Source of the DNA: Saccharopolyspora endophytica
GTDB taxonomy: Bacteria > Actinomycetota > Actinomycetes > Mycobacteriales > Pseudonocardiaceae
Assembly: GCF_018070075.1 (NCBI RefSeq)
Contig: NZ_JAGPXE010000011.1
Location: forward strand, 62,001-126,000
Direction of reading: 5' to 3'
Length of the DNA stretch: 64,000 bases
Below are positions 42,618-51,424 of this stretch, piece by piece. Below the pieces are notes generated by a model. That model ran no database searches. It had not been told where the DNA came from and worked only from the letters and a program-made list of their open reading frames with translations. Made by a program: the position numbers and the translations under genes. Each line of letters opens with the position of its first letter. Positions within the stretch are counted from its first letter, which is position 1.

Positions 42618-43625
42618 ATGAGGATCCTGATCGCCGACGCCTTCCCCGAGGAACACCGGAACCGGCTCGCCGCAGCGCACGACTGCGACTACGCACCCGA
42701 CACGACCGCGGAGCAGCTGCCCGCAGAGCTCTCCGGGTACGACTCGCTGGTCGTGCGCAGCACCCGCGTCACGGCTCAGGCGCTGGACTCCGCCGACGCG
42801 CTGCGGCTGGTGATCCGAGCCGGTTCGGGAACCAACACGATCGACACCGACGCCGCTTCCCGCCTGGGGATCCGCGTGTGCAACGTGCCCGGCCGCAACG
42901 CGATCGCGGTCGCCGAGCTGGCCTGCGCGCTGCTGCTGGCCATCGACCGCGACATCGCCGACAACGTGGCCGATCTGCGCGCGGGCAGGTGGGACAAGAA
43001 GCGCCACTCGCAGGCGCGCGGGATCTTCGGGCGCGACGTCGGCGTCGTCGGGCTCGGCCAGGTCGGCCTCGCGTTCGCCGAACGAGCCGCCGCGTTCGGC
43101 ACGCGCGTGCACGCCGTGGCCAAGCCCGGCCGCGACCGGCAGACCCTGGAGCGCGCCCAGGACATCGGGATCACCTTCGTCGACGACCTCCCCGCGCTCG
43201 CACGCACCTGCGACGTGCTCTCGCTGCACGTGCCCGCGACCGACACCACCAGGCGGCTCGTCGACCGCGACCTGCTGGCTCAGGTGCGGCCCGGGACGAT
43301 CATCCTCAACACCGCGCGCGGCGACCTGATCGACGAGGACGCGCTGATCGAGGCGATGGAGACCAAGGGAGTGCGGGCCGGCATCGACGTCTTCGCCGAC
43401 GAACCCACCACCGGCACGGGCACCTTCACGTCCCGGCTCGCCGCGCACCCCAACGTCTGCGGCACCCACCACATCGGAGCGTCGACCGAGCAAGCCCAGC
43501 AGGCGGTGGCCGCCGAGACCGTGCGCGTGATCGAGGAGTACGCCGCGGGAACCGTCTTGCACTGCGTGAACCCGCAACCGCCCCGGGAGTTCGCCCCGTC
43601 CCTGCCCGCGAACGAGCGGTCATGA
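42618..43625 (+). CDS. D-3-phosphoglycerate dehydrogenase-like 2-hydroxyacid dehydrogenase
   Basis: The 335-residue protein has the D-2-hydroxyacid dehydrogenase fold: VIRAGSGTNTID, the NAD motif VGVVGLGQVGLAFAE (about 142-156), the catalytic Arg in NTARGDLIDEDAL, Glu in VFADEPTT and His in CGTHHIGASTEQAQ. It lacks the ACT regulatory domain of SerA. TGGAGGG precedes the ATG. It is coupled to a DUF1015 gene (ATGA), a pairing known from other bacteria and linked to serine or phosphoserine metabolism; the exact substrate is uncertain. Confidence 0.87.
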   Translation: MRILIADAFPEEHRNRLAAAHDCDYAPDTTAEQLPAELSGYDSLVVRSTRVTAQALDSADALRLVIRAGSGTNTIDTDAASRLGIRVCNVPGRNAIAVAELACALLLAIDRDIADNVADLRAGRWDKKRHSQARGIFGRDVGVVGLGQVGLAFAERAAAFGTRVHAVAKPGRDRQTLERAQDIGITFVDDLPALARTCDVLSLHVPATDTTRRLVDRDLLAQVRPGTIILNTARGDLIDEDALIEAMETKGVRAGIDVFADEPTTGTGTFTSRLAAHPNVCGTHHIGASTEQAQQAVAAETVRVIEEYAAGTVLHCVNPQPPREFAPSLPANERS

Positions 43626-44710
43626 GCACCCCGCGCGCCGAGGCGACCGGCGCAGGAGTCATCGCGCGGCTTCCGCTCGGCCTGCGCGTGGACCGCCGTT
43701 GCGGCGAGGACCCGGCCGATGCGAGGCGGGCCCGGGAGGCGCAGGCCTCCGGTCGGTACCAGCGCTTGTCCGGTCCGGCTGTGGTCGTGTACCGCATCGC
43801 CAACGGGAACCACCAGCAGACCGGTGTCGTCGTGGAGGTTTCGCTCGAGCACTACCGGGCCGGGCGCATCCGGCCGCACGAGGCCACGCGGCCCGACCGC
43901 GACCGGCTGATGGATGAGCACATCGAGGAGTCCCGGATCGAGCGGACGCCGGTGACGCTCACCCACTCCCCCGACCGAGCCCTGCGATCGCTGACCGAGA
44001 AGGTCACCGCGACCGAGCCCGACGTGGACCTCACCGCCGAAGACGGGACGCGGCACACGGCGTGGTTCCCGCAGGACCCCGGCCTGGCGCGGGCCACCGA
44101 ACTGGGCTTGGGCGGGGTCGATGCGCTGTACATCGCCGACGGACACCACAGGTTGGCCGCGGCCCGGCGCTTCGCCGCCCGCCACGACCTCGGCCCGGAC
44201 CACCCGGCCGCGTTCACGCTCGCCGCGCTGTTCCCCGCCGACGAGATGCGCGTCTTCGGCTACCACCGCTGCCTGCCGGTGTCCCGCGAATCCGCTCCAG
44301 GGGTGCTCGAGAAGCTGAAGTCCCTGGCGGTGACCGAGAGGTGGGAGGAGCGCTCGGCGGCGCCCCCGGAGCCCGGGGTCGTGGTGGTGCGCTTCGCCGA
44401 CGAGCACCACCGCCTGAAGCTGCGGCCGCACGGTCCGGACGGCCACGTGCGCACCTCGCTGGACATCGTCGCCCTCGACGAGGAGGTGCTGCCGGAGCTC
44501 GGGATCACGCCGACGTCCTGCGGCAACGGCCCGCCCGAGAGCTGTCGGAACCCCGCCGACCGGGCGGTGCTGTTCGCAGCCCACCCGCCCAGCGTCGAGC
44601 AGATCATGGCGGTCTCCGACGCAGGCCTGGTGATGCCACCGAAATCGACGTGGTTCGCACCCAAACCCGCCCGCGGCCTGTTCCTGCGCGACCTGACCGC
44701 CCCGGCCTGA
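43622..44710 (+). CDS. DUF1015 family protein
   Basis: The 362-residue protein has the DUF1015 hallmarks: YRIANGNHQQTGVVVEVSLEHYRAGRIRPHEATRPDRDRL, YIADGHHRLAAARRFAARH (GHHR motif), and near the end GLVMPPKSTWFAPKPARGLFLRDL. The central GHHR and the final PPKSTWFxPK motifs are the conserved parts of the family. It is translationally coupled to the hydroxyacid dehydrogenase. A kinase-like (ParB/Srx) fold is likely; the function is not settled. Confidence 0.87.
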   Translation: MSTPRAEATGAGVIARLPLGLRVDRRCGEDPADARRAREAQASGRYQRLSGPAVVVYRIANGNHQQTGVVVEVSLEHYRAGRIRPHEATRPDRDRLMDEHIEESRIERTPVTLTHSPDRALRSLTEKVTATEPDVDLTAEDGTRHTAWFPQDPGLARATELGLGGVDALYIADGHHRLAAARRFAARHDLGPDHPAAFTLAALFPADEMRVFGYHRCLPVSRESAPGVLEKLKSLAVTERWEERSAAPPEPGVVVVRFADEHHRLKLRPHGPDGHVRTSLDIVALDEEVLPELGITPTSCGNGPPESCRNPADRAVLFAAHPPSVEQIMAVSDAGLVMPPKSTWFAPKPARGLFLRDLTAPA

Positions 44711-44783
44711 CCCGCCGATGTCCCCCGATCATCTGAGTGCGCTGTGCGAGCAGGCTCGCCGGAGCGGTCCGCGCTCCGGCGAT

Positions 44784-44809
44784 GCGTAGAACGTGATCGC
44801 GGTGGGTAG
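44784..44809 (+). promoter_or_regulatory. Weak stress-sigma promoter candidate
   Basis: GCGT, 16 bases, GGGTAG, about 110 bases before the phospholipase D gene. The -35 part is weak. Confidence 0.25.
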
Positions 44810-44920
44810 CTCTGAGCGACGGGCGACCGACCCGGAGAGGACGGCAACCGCGAACGCGCGCGGAGCCGTGCTCCTCGTCTTCGGCCACCCGACGACACCC
44901 GCGGCACTTCTGGCAGGGAC

Positions 44921-46597
44921 ATGACCGAGACGACGAGAGCTTCCCCGGCAGAGTGGTTCTTGACGCACGCGGAGCGCGGCAACCCGTGGTCGAGGCTCGA
45001 CGGTCGCGACCCGGGAGACGTCGCGTGGTCCGGTTACAACCTCGCGCAACCCTTGATCGACGGCGCGGAGTACTTCCCCCGGCTCGTCACCGAGCTGGCC
45101 GACGTCCGCGCCGGTGACCAGGTCTACCTCTCGGCCTGGATCGTCGATCAGGACAAGCAGCTCGACGGGACCGGAACGTCGATGAGGGAGCAGTTCGCCC
45201 GCGTTCTGCGCGACGGGGCGTCGGTCCACGCGCTGCTGTGGTGGCCGTACCTGGACCTCGACCACGACCTCGTCTCAGCGAACCGGGAATTTGCCTCCTC
45301 GTTGCGGGATATGGGCGGCAGCGTGGTGCTGGACCAGCGAGTTCGTCCAGCGGGCTGTCACCACCAGAAGTTCCTGGTGATCCGCCGCCCGGGGCGTCCC
45401 GAGCGCGACGTCGCCTTCCTGGGCGGGATCGACCCGTGCCCGAGCCGACTGGACCGGCACGAACATCACGGGGACGGCGACGTTCAGCTCTCCATCGACA
45501 GGGAGCGCTACGGCCGGCGGCCGGCCTGGCACGACGCGCACCTGCAGGTGCGCGGTCCCGCGGTGGCCGACGTCGAGCACTGCTTCCGGGAACGCTGGCA
45601 GGACGCCGCGATACGCCTGCGCGGTCCGCTCTCGCGACTCCGACGCCGCTTCGGTCGCGGCGAACCCGAGGCCGCGGAACTCCCCGCACAGCTGCCCCCG
45701 CCACCTCGCAGCGGCTCGCACTCGGTGCAGCTGCTGCGCACCTACCCGACGAAGCACCCCCCGTACCTGTTCGCCAGGCGCGGGGAGCGCAGCGTCGCGA
45801 AGGGCTACGCCAAAGCCCTCCAGCGCGCCCGGCGACTCGTCTACGTCGAGGACCAGTTCCTCTGGTCACCCATGGTGGCCGAAGTCTTCGCCGCGGCGCT
45901 GCGCCGCGAACCCGAGCTCCGCTTGGTCGCCGTGGTGCCCGCTCACCCGGAGAAGGGCGGAGCCGTGGAGGTCGCCACCTGCGACGCCGCGCAGGACAAG
46001 GCGCTGAGGCTGCTGTACGCCGCCGGTGGCGATCGCGTCGACGTCTTCGAGCTGGAGAACGACCGGGGGCTCCCGACCTACCTGCACTCGAAGGTGTGCG
46101 TCATGGACGACAGGTGGGCGGCCGTGGGCTCGGCGAACCTCAACCGCCGGTCCTGGACCTACGATTCCGAACTGACCGCAGCGGTGCTCGATGAACGGCA
46201 GCCGACGACCGGCTTCGCGCGCGACCTGCGCCTTCGGCTGTGGCGCGAGCACCTGGGACGGGATCGCGGGGAGGACTCGGGACTGACCGATCCGCGGGAC
46301 GGCGTTGAGCTGTTGCGCAGCGCCGCCGCGGAACTCGACGCGTGGCACGAATCCGGTCGGAGGACGCCCCGACCTCGCGGGCAGTTGCGCAGCCACCCCC
46401 GGCGCGCGAAGTCCGCGGCGACGCGGTTGTGGGCGGTCCCCCTGGGCCGGCTGATGATCGACCCCGATGGCCGTCCACTGCGGGCCCGCCTGGCCGAATG
46501 GTCTCGCGACCGGGGGCCGGTCCGGGCTTGCGAGTCCGCGCACTCACCGCCGGGCCCCGAACCTCCCTGCGAGCCGCCGGACGGCAGCCGAAGCTGA
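44921..46597 (+). CDS. Phospholipase D-like protein
   Basis: The 558-residue protein has two PLD half-sites. The first, CHHQKFLVIRRPGRPERDVAFLGGIDPCPSR (about 146-176), keeps His and Lys but has Arg where the Asp of HxKxxxxD is usual. The second, TYLHSKVCVMDDRWAAVGSANLNRRSW (about 388-414), is a complete HKD site. The C-terminus is basic. It may make or turn over phosphatidyl lipids at the membrane. No signal peptide is seen. Confidence 0.88.
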   Translation: MTETTRASPAEWFLTHAERGNPWSRLDGRDPGDVAWSGYNLAQPLIDGAEYFPRLVTELADVRAGDQVYLSAWIVDQDKQLDGTGTSMREQFARVLRDGASVHALLWWPYLDLDHDLVSANREFASSLRDMGGSVVLDQRVRPAGCHHQKFLVIRRPGRPERDVAFLGGIDPCPSRLDRHEHHGDGDVQLSIDRERYGRRPAWHDAHLQVRGPAVADVEHCFRERWQDAAIRLRGPLSRLRRRFGRGEPEAAELPAQLPPPPRSGSHSVQLLRTYPTKHPPYLFARRGERSVAKGYAKALQRARRLVYVEDQFLWSPMVAEVFAAALRREPELRLVAVVPAHPEKGGAVEVATCDAAQDKALRLLYAAGGDRVDVFELENDRGLPTYLHSKVCVMDDRWAAVGSANLNRRSWTYDSELTAAVLDERQPTTGFARDLRLRLWREHLGRDRGEDSGLTDPRDGVELLRSAAAELDAWHESGRRTPRPRGQLRSHPRRAKSAATRLWAVPLGRLMIDPDGRPLRARLAEWSRDRGPVRACESAHSPPGPEPPCEPPDGSRS

Positions 46598-46626
46598 CCC
46601 ACCGCCGCGTCCTGCGGAGGAGCCCC

Positions 46627-46652
46627 GTTTCACCCGCGGACACCCCGGTTAC
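46627..46652 (+). promoter_or_regulatory. Stress-sigma-like element close to a start
   Basis: GTTT, 16 bases, GGTTAC, ending 9 bases before the DUF6480 start. The -10 has one change (GGTTAC for GGGTAC) and the leader would be almost absent, so it is a weak candidate. Confidence 0.25.
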
Positions 46653-46661
46653 CCGTCAGGC

Positions 46662-46901
46662 ATGTCGTCACAGCCGTCCGAGCCCGACCCGGAGCCGCAC
46701 CGCACTCCCGGGCTGCTGCCCGGTGGGTCCGTCCCGCCCGGCGAGACCCCGCCGGAGTCGGCCCAGGCGACCAGAGCGCTGTCCCACGAGCAACGGGCCG
46801 GTGCGCACGCGACGAAATGGGCGTGGTTGACCCTGCTGGCGGCCGTGGTGCTCCTGGTAGCGGGCTTGTTCACCTACCTCGCCCTCGCCCTGCTCGTGTG
46901 A
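46662..46901 (+). CDS. Small membrane protein, DUF6480 family
   Basis: A 79-residue protein with a Pro-rich N-terminus PDPEPHRTPGLLPGGSVPPGETPPE typical of DUF6480, and one C-terminal membrane segment WAWLTLLAAVVLLVAGLFTYLALALLV. The family is common in Streptomyces and relatives and is of unknown function. The ribosome site is weak. It is followed by another membrane protein. Confidence 0.82.
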   Translation: MSSQPSEPDPEPHRTPGLLPGGSVPPGETPPESAQATRALSHEQRAGAHATKWAWLTLLAAVVLLVAGLFTYLALALLV

Positions 46902-46954
46902 TCCCCCCATCGCTGCCGAAGATCGGGCACCGCCCGAGACGTTGTGGAGGAGCC

Positions 46955-47431
46955 ATGACACACCTGCTGCGCGGACTGGCCGCGGGAGCCGCGGGCACGA
47001 CCGCGCTCAACGCCGCCACCTACCTCGACATGGTCCTGCGGGGACGACCTGCCAGCAGCACTCCGGAGGAGACCGTGCGCAGCGCTGAGCGGATCGCGAA
47101 CACCAGCCTCGGCTCCGAAGCCGCCCAGAGCGCGGGCGAGAACCGGCGCACCGGGACCGGCGCGCTGCTGGGGATCGCCAGCGGCCTCGGTGCCGGCCTG
47201 CTGCACGCCATCCTGCGCCACCGGCTACCTCACGCCCCCGGTCCGCTGCTCGCGCTGGCCACCGCCGCAGCCGCCAACGCGATCAGCGTGGTGCCGATGA
47301 CCGCGTTGGGCGTCACCCAGCCGCGGTCGTGGCCCGCCTCCTCGTGGGCGAGCGATCTGATCCCGCACTTGGTCTTCGGCGTCGTCACCGCCGCGACCTA
47401 CGACCTGCTCGGTCCGCGCTCCGGGCACTGA
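46955..47431 (+). CDS. Small integral membrane protein, unknown function
   Basis: The 158-residue protein contains membrane segments around residues 4-22, 66-84, 95-114 and 126-145, interrupted by a charged loop with STPEETVRSAERIA and ENRRTGTGALLG. GTGGAGGAG precedes the ATG. I do not recognise a functional family; it appears similar to conserved actinobacterial proteins of stress islands. Confidence 0.72.
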   Translation: MTHLLRGLAAGAAGTTALNAATYLDMVLRGRPASSTPEETVRSAERIANTSLGSEAAQSAGENRRTGTGALLGIASGLGAGLLHAILRHRLPHAPGPLLALATAAAANAISVVPMTALGVTQPRSWPASSWASDLIPHLVFGVVTAATYDLLGPRSGH

Positions 47432-47574
47432 CCACGGCGCCGGAACTCCACGCGCAGCCATCGGTTGACAGGAGACCGCGGCGGGAAACCCGGAGACGCC
47501 CGAACGGAGGCATTTCCCACCAACCGTTCTCACGCTCGCCTGCGGATCGACCGCCGACAGCTGAGAGGTGCGGC

Positions 47575-49023
47575 ATGGCTGGCACAGCATCGGGCCGCGG
47601 GCGGCGTTCCCGCGGACGAAAACCGACTCGGCCGACGCCCGAAGACGTCACGAAGGTCGAGGAGTCGAAGGTCCGCAAGGCGGTCGCGGCCGCGGCCATC
47701 GGCAACACGATGGAATGGTTCGACTTCGGCGTCTTCAGCTACCTCACCGTCGTGATCAGCCAGGTCTTCTTCCCCTCGAACAGCCCGACCGCGCAACTGC
47801 TGTCCACTTTCGCCACCTTCGCCGTCGCCTTCCTGGTGCGCCCGCTGGGTGGTTTCTTCTTCGGGCCGCTCGGAGACCGCATCGGGCGCCGCAAGGTGCT
47901 CGCCATCACCATGATCACCATGGCTGTCGGAACCTTCGCCATCGGTCTCATCCCCAGCTACGCCAGCATCGGGATCGGCGCACCGGTCCTGCTGCTCGTC
48001 GCCCGCCTCGTCCAGGGGTTCTCCACCGGCGGCGAGTACGGCGGCGCGACCACCTTCGTGTCCGAGTACGCCCCGGACAGGCGGCGCGGCTTCATGGCGA
48101 GCTGGTTGGAGTTCGGAACCCTGACCGGGTACTCGCTGGGCGCGGCGGTCGTCACCGTCCTCACGATCACCCTCTCCCAACCGGACATGGTGAGCTGGGG
48201 CTGGCGCATCCCCTTCCTGCTCGGCGGGCCGCTCGGGCTCATCGGTCTCTACCTGCGGTTCCGCCTGGAGGAAACGCCCGCCTTCGAGCAGGAGGGCTCC
48301 CGAGCTGAAGACGACCGCGGGGCGAACCGGCGCAACAGCTACCGCGAGATCTTCGTGACGTGCTGGCGGCCGCTGCTGGTCTGCGTCGGGCTGGTGCTGG
48401 TCTTCAACGTCACCAACTACACGCTCACCGCCTACATGCCCACCTACCTGACGGTCGTGCTCGGTTTCAGCCACCCGCAGTCGCTGGTGCTGATCATGAC
48501 CGTGATGATCCTGGTGATCGGCTTGGTCGTGGCGCTCGGCAGGCATTCCGACCGGGTGGGTCGGCTCCCCGTCATCGGGTTCGGCAGCGGCGCGCTCATC
48601 GTGCTCGCCGTACCGGCCTTCCTGCTGATGAGCACCGGCACCTGGTGGGCCGTGCTCCTGGGCGTCCTGGTGCTGGGCCTGGTCCTGGTCTGCTTCAGCA
48701 GCACGCTGCCGTCGACCATTCCGGCTCTGTTCCGCACATCGGTTCGCTACGGCGGTGTCTCGATCGGCTACAACCTGTCGGTTGCCCTGTTCGGCGGCAC
48801 GGCACCGCTGATCTCCGAGGCCCTGATCGGAGCGACCGGAAGCAGGATCGCCCCGGCGTTCGTGCTCGTGGTCGCCGGGGCGGTCGGTATCGTCGCGGTG
48901 CTGTTCGCCCGCGAGTCGGCTCGCCGGGCCCTTCCAGGATCGAGCCCCAGCGCCACCACCGACGCCGAGGCGCGCAAGACCGCCCGCGATCAGCGCAGGG
49001 ACCAGGACGGGCCGGACGCCTGA
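47575..49023 (+). CDS. MFS transporter, ProP-like
   Basis: The 482-residue protein belongs to the metabolite:H+ symporter group: AAAIGNTMEWFDFGVFSYL (about 40-58), RPLGGFFFGPLGDRIGRRKVLA (loop 2-3 signature, about 92-113), RLVQGFSTGGEYGGA and VSWGWRIPFLLGGPLGLIGLYLR. ProP-like members import proline or betaine under osmotic stress, or other organic acids. GAGAGG precedes the ATG. A long basic N-terminal extension of about 35 residues is unusual. Substrate remains open. Confidence 0.88.
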   Translation: MAGTASGRGRRSRGRKPTRPTPEDVTKVEESKVRKAVAAAAIGNTMEWFDFGVFSYLTVVISQVFFPSNSPTAQLLSTFATFAVAFLVRPLGGFFFGPLGDRIGRRKVLAITMITMAVGTFAIGLIPSYASIGIGAPVLLLVARLVQGFSTGGEYGGATTFVSEYAPDRRRGFMASWLEFGTLTGYSLGAAVVTVLTITLSQPDMVSWGWRIPFLLGGPLGLIGLYLRFRLEETPAFEQEGSRAEDDRGANRRNSYREIFVTCWRPLLVCVGLVLVFNVTNYTLTAYMPTYLTVVLGFSHPQSLVLIMTVMILVIGLVVALGRHSDRVGRLPVIGFGSGALIVLAVPAFLLMSTGTWWAVLLGVLVLGLVLVCFSSTLPSTIPALFRTSVRYGGVSIGYNLSVALFGGTAPLISEALIGATGSRIAPAFVLVVAGAVGIVAVLFARESARRALPGSSPSATTDAEARKTARDQRRDQDGPDA

Positions 49024-49045
49024 GCGGTGCTTCGCAGCGGTCGGT

Positions 49046-49390
49046 TCAGCCCTGGTCCGATTCGGAGTCCCCGCTGACCCGGGCGTGAACCTCGCTCCAG
49101 CGGCTTGCCACGTCCGCCTGCGCCTCGGCGACCTCCGAGAAGTCCTGACCTGAGCGCTCGTTGAGCGCATCGGCGATACCGGCCAAGGCCTGGGAGCCCT
49201 TCACACCCGCGTTGGTGAGGGCCAGCACCAGCCCGTCGGGAAACCGCGGAACCGAACCCGCACTGCCCTCGCCGTCCTCCGAGGAAGCCGCAACGTTCCC
49301 CCAAGCCGCGTCGAGCTGACCCAGGGCGTCCAGCACGTTGCGCCAGATCGTCAGCTGCTCGATATCGGGCTCCGGCGTCTGCTCGCTCAT
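49046..49390 (-). CDS. Small acidic protein of unknown function
   Basis: A 114-residue acidic protein with LTIWRNVLDALGQLDAAWGNVAASS at the N-terminus and helical segments NAGVKGSQALAGIADAL and FSEVAEAQADVASRWSEVHARV. GAGAGGAACGC precedes the ATG, which supports the start. It lacks membrane segments. It converges with the ProP-like gene and I cannot name a family. Confidence 0.65.
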   Translation of the reverse strand: MSEQTPEPDIEQLTIWRNVLDALGQLDAAWGNVAASSEDGEGSAGSVPRFPDGLVLALTNAGVKGSQALAGIADALNERSGQDFSEVAEAQADVASRWSEVHARVSGDSESDQG

Positions 49391-49541
49391 TGCGTTCCTC
49401 TCGGTGGAAGGACGGGTGCGAACCGACTGCGTGCGAGCACGTCGGCATCGCCATTCGTACCACGCTCCACAGGCTTGGCCCCACGCCTCGAACGTGGGGC
49501 CACGGTCGCAGCGCCGCTCGCACCGCCGTGACGTGCTGTTC

Positions 49542-49566
49542 GTGTGCCGCCGCTGCGGTCGGGTAC
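49542..49566 (+). promoter_or_regulatory. Stress-sigma promoter candidate of udgX
   Basis: GTGT, 15 bases, GGGTAC, 49 bases before the udgX start. Confidence 0.38.
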
Positions 49567-49615
49567 CCGGACGGGACCGACCGCGCGTGGGAGAACCGGG
49601 ACAAACGGAGGGGCC

Positions 49616-50266
49616 ATGCCACCACGAGAGGCCGGCGCCGAGGCGTTCGTGCCCGCAACAGGGGGTCTGTCCGCACTGTCGAGCGCGGTCCAGGCCTGCC
49701 GCGGGTGCGCCCTCCACGAGAACGCCACCCAAGCCGTCTTCGGAGAGGGCTCGGCCCGAGCTCGCGTCCTGCTCGTCGGCGAGCAGCCAGGTGATTCCGA
49801 GGACGTGGAGGGCCATCCCTTCGTCGGCCCCGCAGGCCGCACGCTCGACCGCGCGTTCCGGGAAACCGGCCTGCGCCGCGACGATGTGTACTTGACCAAC
49901 GTGGTGAAGCACTTCAAGTTCACCCCCGCCGAGAGGGGCAAGCGGCGCATCCACAAGAAGCCGAGCGCCGCCGAGGTGCGCGCGTGCACGCCCTGGTTGA
50001 CCGCCGAACTGCGTCTGGTGCGACCCGAGCTCGTCGTCTGCCTGGGTGCGACGGCGGCCAAAGCGCTGTTGGGTGGGTCCTTCCTCGTCACCCAGCACCG
50101 CGGAGTCCTGCTCGACTTCCCCGAGAGCTTCGAGCTCGGCGAGCGCGGTCCGGACTCCGTCCTCGCGACGGTGCACCCCTCCTCCGTCCTGCGCGCCACG
50201 GACCGCGAGGCCGCGTACCTCGACTTCCGGAACGATCTGCGCACCGCGGCGGAAGCCGTCGGCTGA
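49616..50266 (+). CDS. udgX: UdgX-type uracil-DNA glycosylase
   Basis: The 216-residue protein is a UDG-superfamily enzyme with GEQPGDSEDVEGHPFVGPAGRTLD (about 60-83) and the diagnostic KRRIHKKPS loop (about 105-113). In UdgX, the histidine of KRRIH forms a covalent bond with the sugar after uracil removal, so it marks uracil-containing DNA. The C-terminal VHPSSVLRA block is intact. ACGGAGG precedes the ATG. It converges with ectC, and a stress-type promoter lies upstream. Confidence 0.93.
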   Translation: MPPREAGAEAFVPATGGLSALSSAVQACRGCALHENATQAVFGEGSARARVLLVGEQPGDSEDVEGHPFVGPAGRTLDRAFRETGLRRDDVYLTNVVKHFKFTPAERGKRRIHKKPSAAEVRACTPWLTAELRLVRPELVVCLGATAAKALLGGSFLVTQHRGVLLDFPESFELGERGPDSVLATVHPSSVLRATDREAAYLDFRNDLRTAAEAVG

Positions 50267-50275
50267 GGGGCCGCG

Positions 50276-50665
50276 TCAGCGGTCGGTGATCAGCGGGTAC
50301 ACACCGTCCTCGTCGTGGACCTCCCTGCCCGTGAGCGGCGGGTTGAACACGCACACCGCCCGCATCTCGGTCGTCGGTCGCAGTTGGTGGTGCTCGTGGC
50401 CGTCGAGCAGGTAGACGGTCCCGGGTCGGAGCGGGTACGTCTTCCCGGTCTCCTGGTCGGTGAGCTCCCCCTCCCCGTGGGTGATGAACACGGCCTCCAC
50501 GTGGTGGGCGTACCAGAAGTCGTTGACGGTGTTGGCCTGGAGGGTCGTCTCGTGCACCGAGAAACCCGCGCCGTGCTTGGCGAGCAGGAGGCGCTTGCTG
50601 CGCCAGTTCGGTGTTTCGACATCGTCCTCGGTGCCGGTGACGTCGTCCAGGTCGCGTACGAACAC
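50276..50665 (-). CDS. ectC: Ectoine synthase homologue, orphan
   Basis: The 129-residue cupin protein is of EctC length and has the typical blocks: VFVRDLDDVTGTEDDVETPNW, SKRLLLAKHGAGFSVHETTL, and GEGELTDQETGKTYPLRPGTVYLLDGHEHHQLR, which contains the metal-binding Tyr and His region. Before GEGE the family usually has Cys-Val-Glu or a similar group, here Ile-Thr-His. GTG 50665 follows GGGAGGG. No ectA, ectB or ectD lies in the window, so it is a solitary EctC; a stress-type promoter (50704) precedes it. Confidence 0.83.
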   Translation of the reverse strand: MFVRDLDDVTGTEDDVETPNWRSKRLLLAKHGAGFSVHETTLQANTVNDFWYAHHVEAVFITHGEGELTDQETGKTYPLRPGTVYLLDGHEHHQLRPTTEMRAVCVFNPPLTGREVHDEDGVYPLITDR

Positions 50666-50703
50666 GTTCCCTCCCAGGCCGTCGGTCTTGCGCAGCACGG
50701 TTG

Positions 50704-50729
50704 TTACCCCGAACGCGCCGTCTCGAAAC
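50704..50729 (-). promoter_or_regulatory. Stress-sigma promoter candidate of ectC
   Basis: On the minus strand GTTT, 16 bases, GGGTAA, 38 bases before the ectC GTG. Exact SigB/SigF-type element. Confidence 0.52.
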
Positions 50730-50835
50730 AGCAGCAGCTCACCGGCACCGCCGGTTCCGCGGCGGTGGGTTTGTGACGCGCCACGACCGGGAAACACGGC
50801 GGTGGAAGCTGACGCGATGTCGGGGAGCGAAAGTC

Positions 50836-51048
50836 GTGCCTGCAGGTCAACGCGAAACGGGTGAACGTCACGTGATTCCGGATCAGCGCGGAGGTGGCTG
50901 GAAGGTCACCGGTGACGGTGCTGAGTTCAACGTGCCGCGGCAATGCGACGCGATCGATGAGGCGTGCTCGCAGCTCCGCCACAACGGAGGGGGAGCTGTG
51001 ATCATCCACGGCCTGTCCGGTCAGGTCCAGGACCGGCGAACCGTGTGA
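50836..51048 (+). CDS. DUF2188 family protein
   Basis: A 70-residue protein that contains the DUF2188 pattern: RHVIPDQRGGGWKVTGDGAE, EACSQLRHNGGGAVIIHGLSGQVQDRRTV, with the HVxPxxxGGWxV and xxVxIHGxxGxIxDxxT positions. The GTG at 50836 is preceded by GGGGAG; GTG 50872 is an alternative and would remove the first part. The family is widespread in bacteria and often stress-linked; function is unknown. It is divergent from ectC. Confidence 0.75.
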   Translation: MPAGQRETGERHVIPDQRGGGWKVTGDGAEFNVPRQCDAIDEACSQLRHNGGGAVIIHGLSGQVQDRRTV

Positions 51049-51211
51049 GAAGCGGACTGCTGCGCTGCCGGTGCTGCGGGTGGTTCGTCCCGCAGCACCG
51101 TGCGGGGTCCCCGAAGCGGTCACTCCCCGGGGTACGTCCCGGTCTCAAGCTCGTGCGGCGATGTGCCGATATCAGTGCACACCCACAGCACCGGGGCAGG
51201 ACGGTGACACC

Positions 51212-51424
51212 ATGGCTGAGGACTTCTGGGACGCTCTCGTGACCGGCGTCTGGTTCGCCGACCGCAGTCGACCCGGCGCGAACCCAGTGCTGGCCTCGAT
51301 CTGGTTCGACGTCCTGGTGGCCGAGAACGGCCACCTCGCGGTCGGAGCCGTCCTGAGCGACACGGCTCCGCGCACCCGTTCCACTGGTGCGATCGCCACC
51401 CGCACCGGCCCACCCACGACGTGA
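51212..51424 (+). CDS. Possible small protein, unknown
   Basis: A 70-residue frame, MAEDFWDALVTGVWFADRS and SIWFDVLVAENGHLAVGAVLSDTAP, with a basic tail. The ribosome site is weak. I know no family; coding potential is suggested by the tryptophan- and Asp-rich order and by the lack of any other gene on this stretch. Confidence 0.4.
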   Translation: MAEDFWDALVTGVWFADRSRPGANPVLASIWFDVLVAENGHLAVGAVLSDTAPRTRSTGAIATRTGPPTT

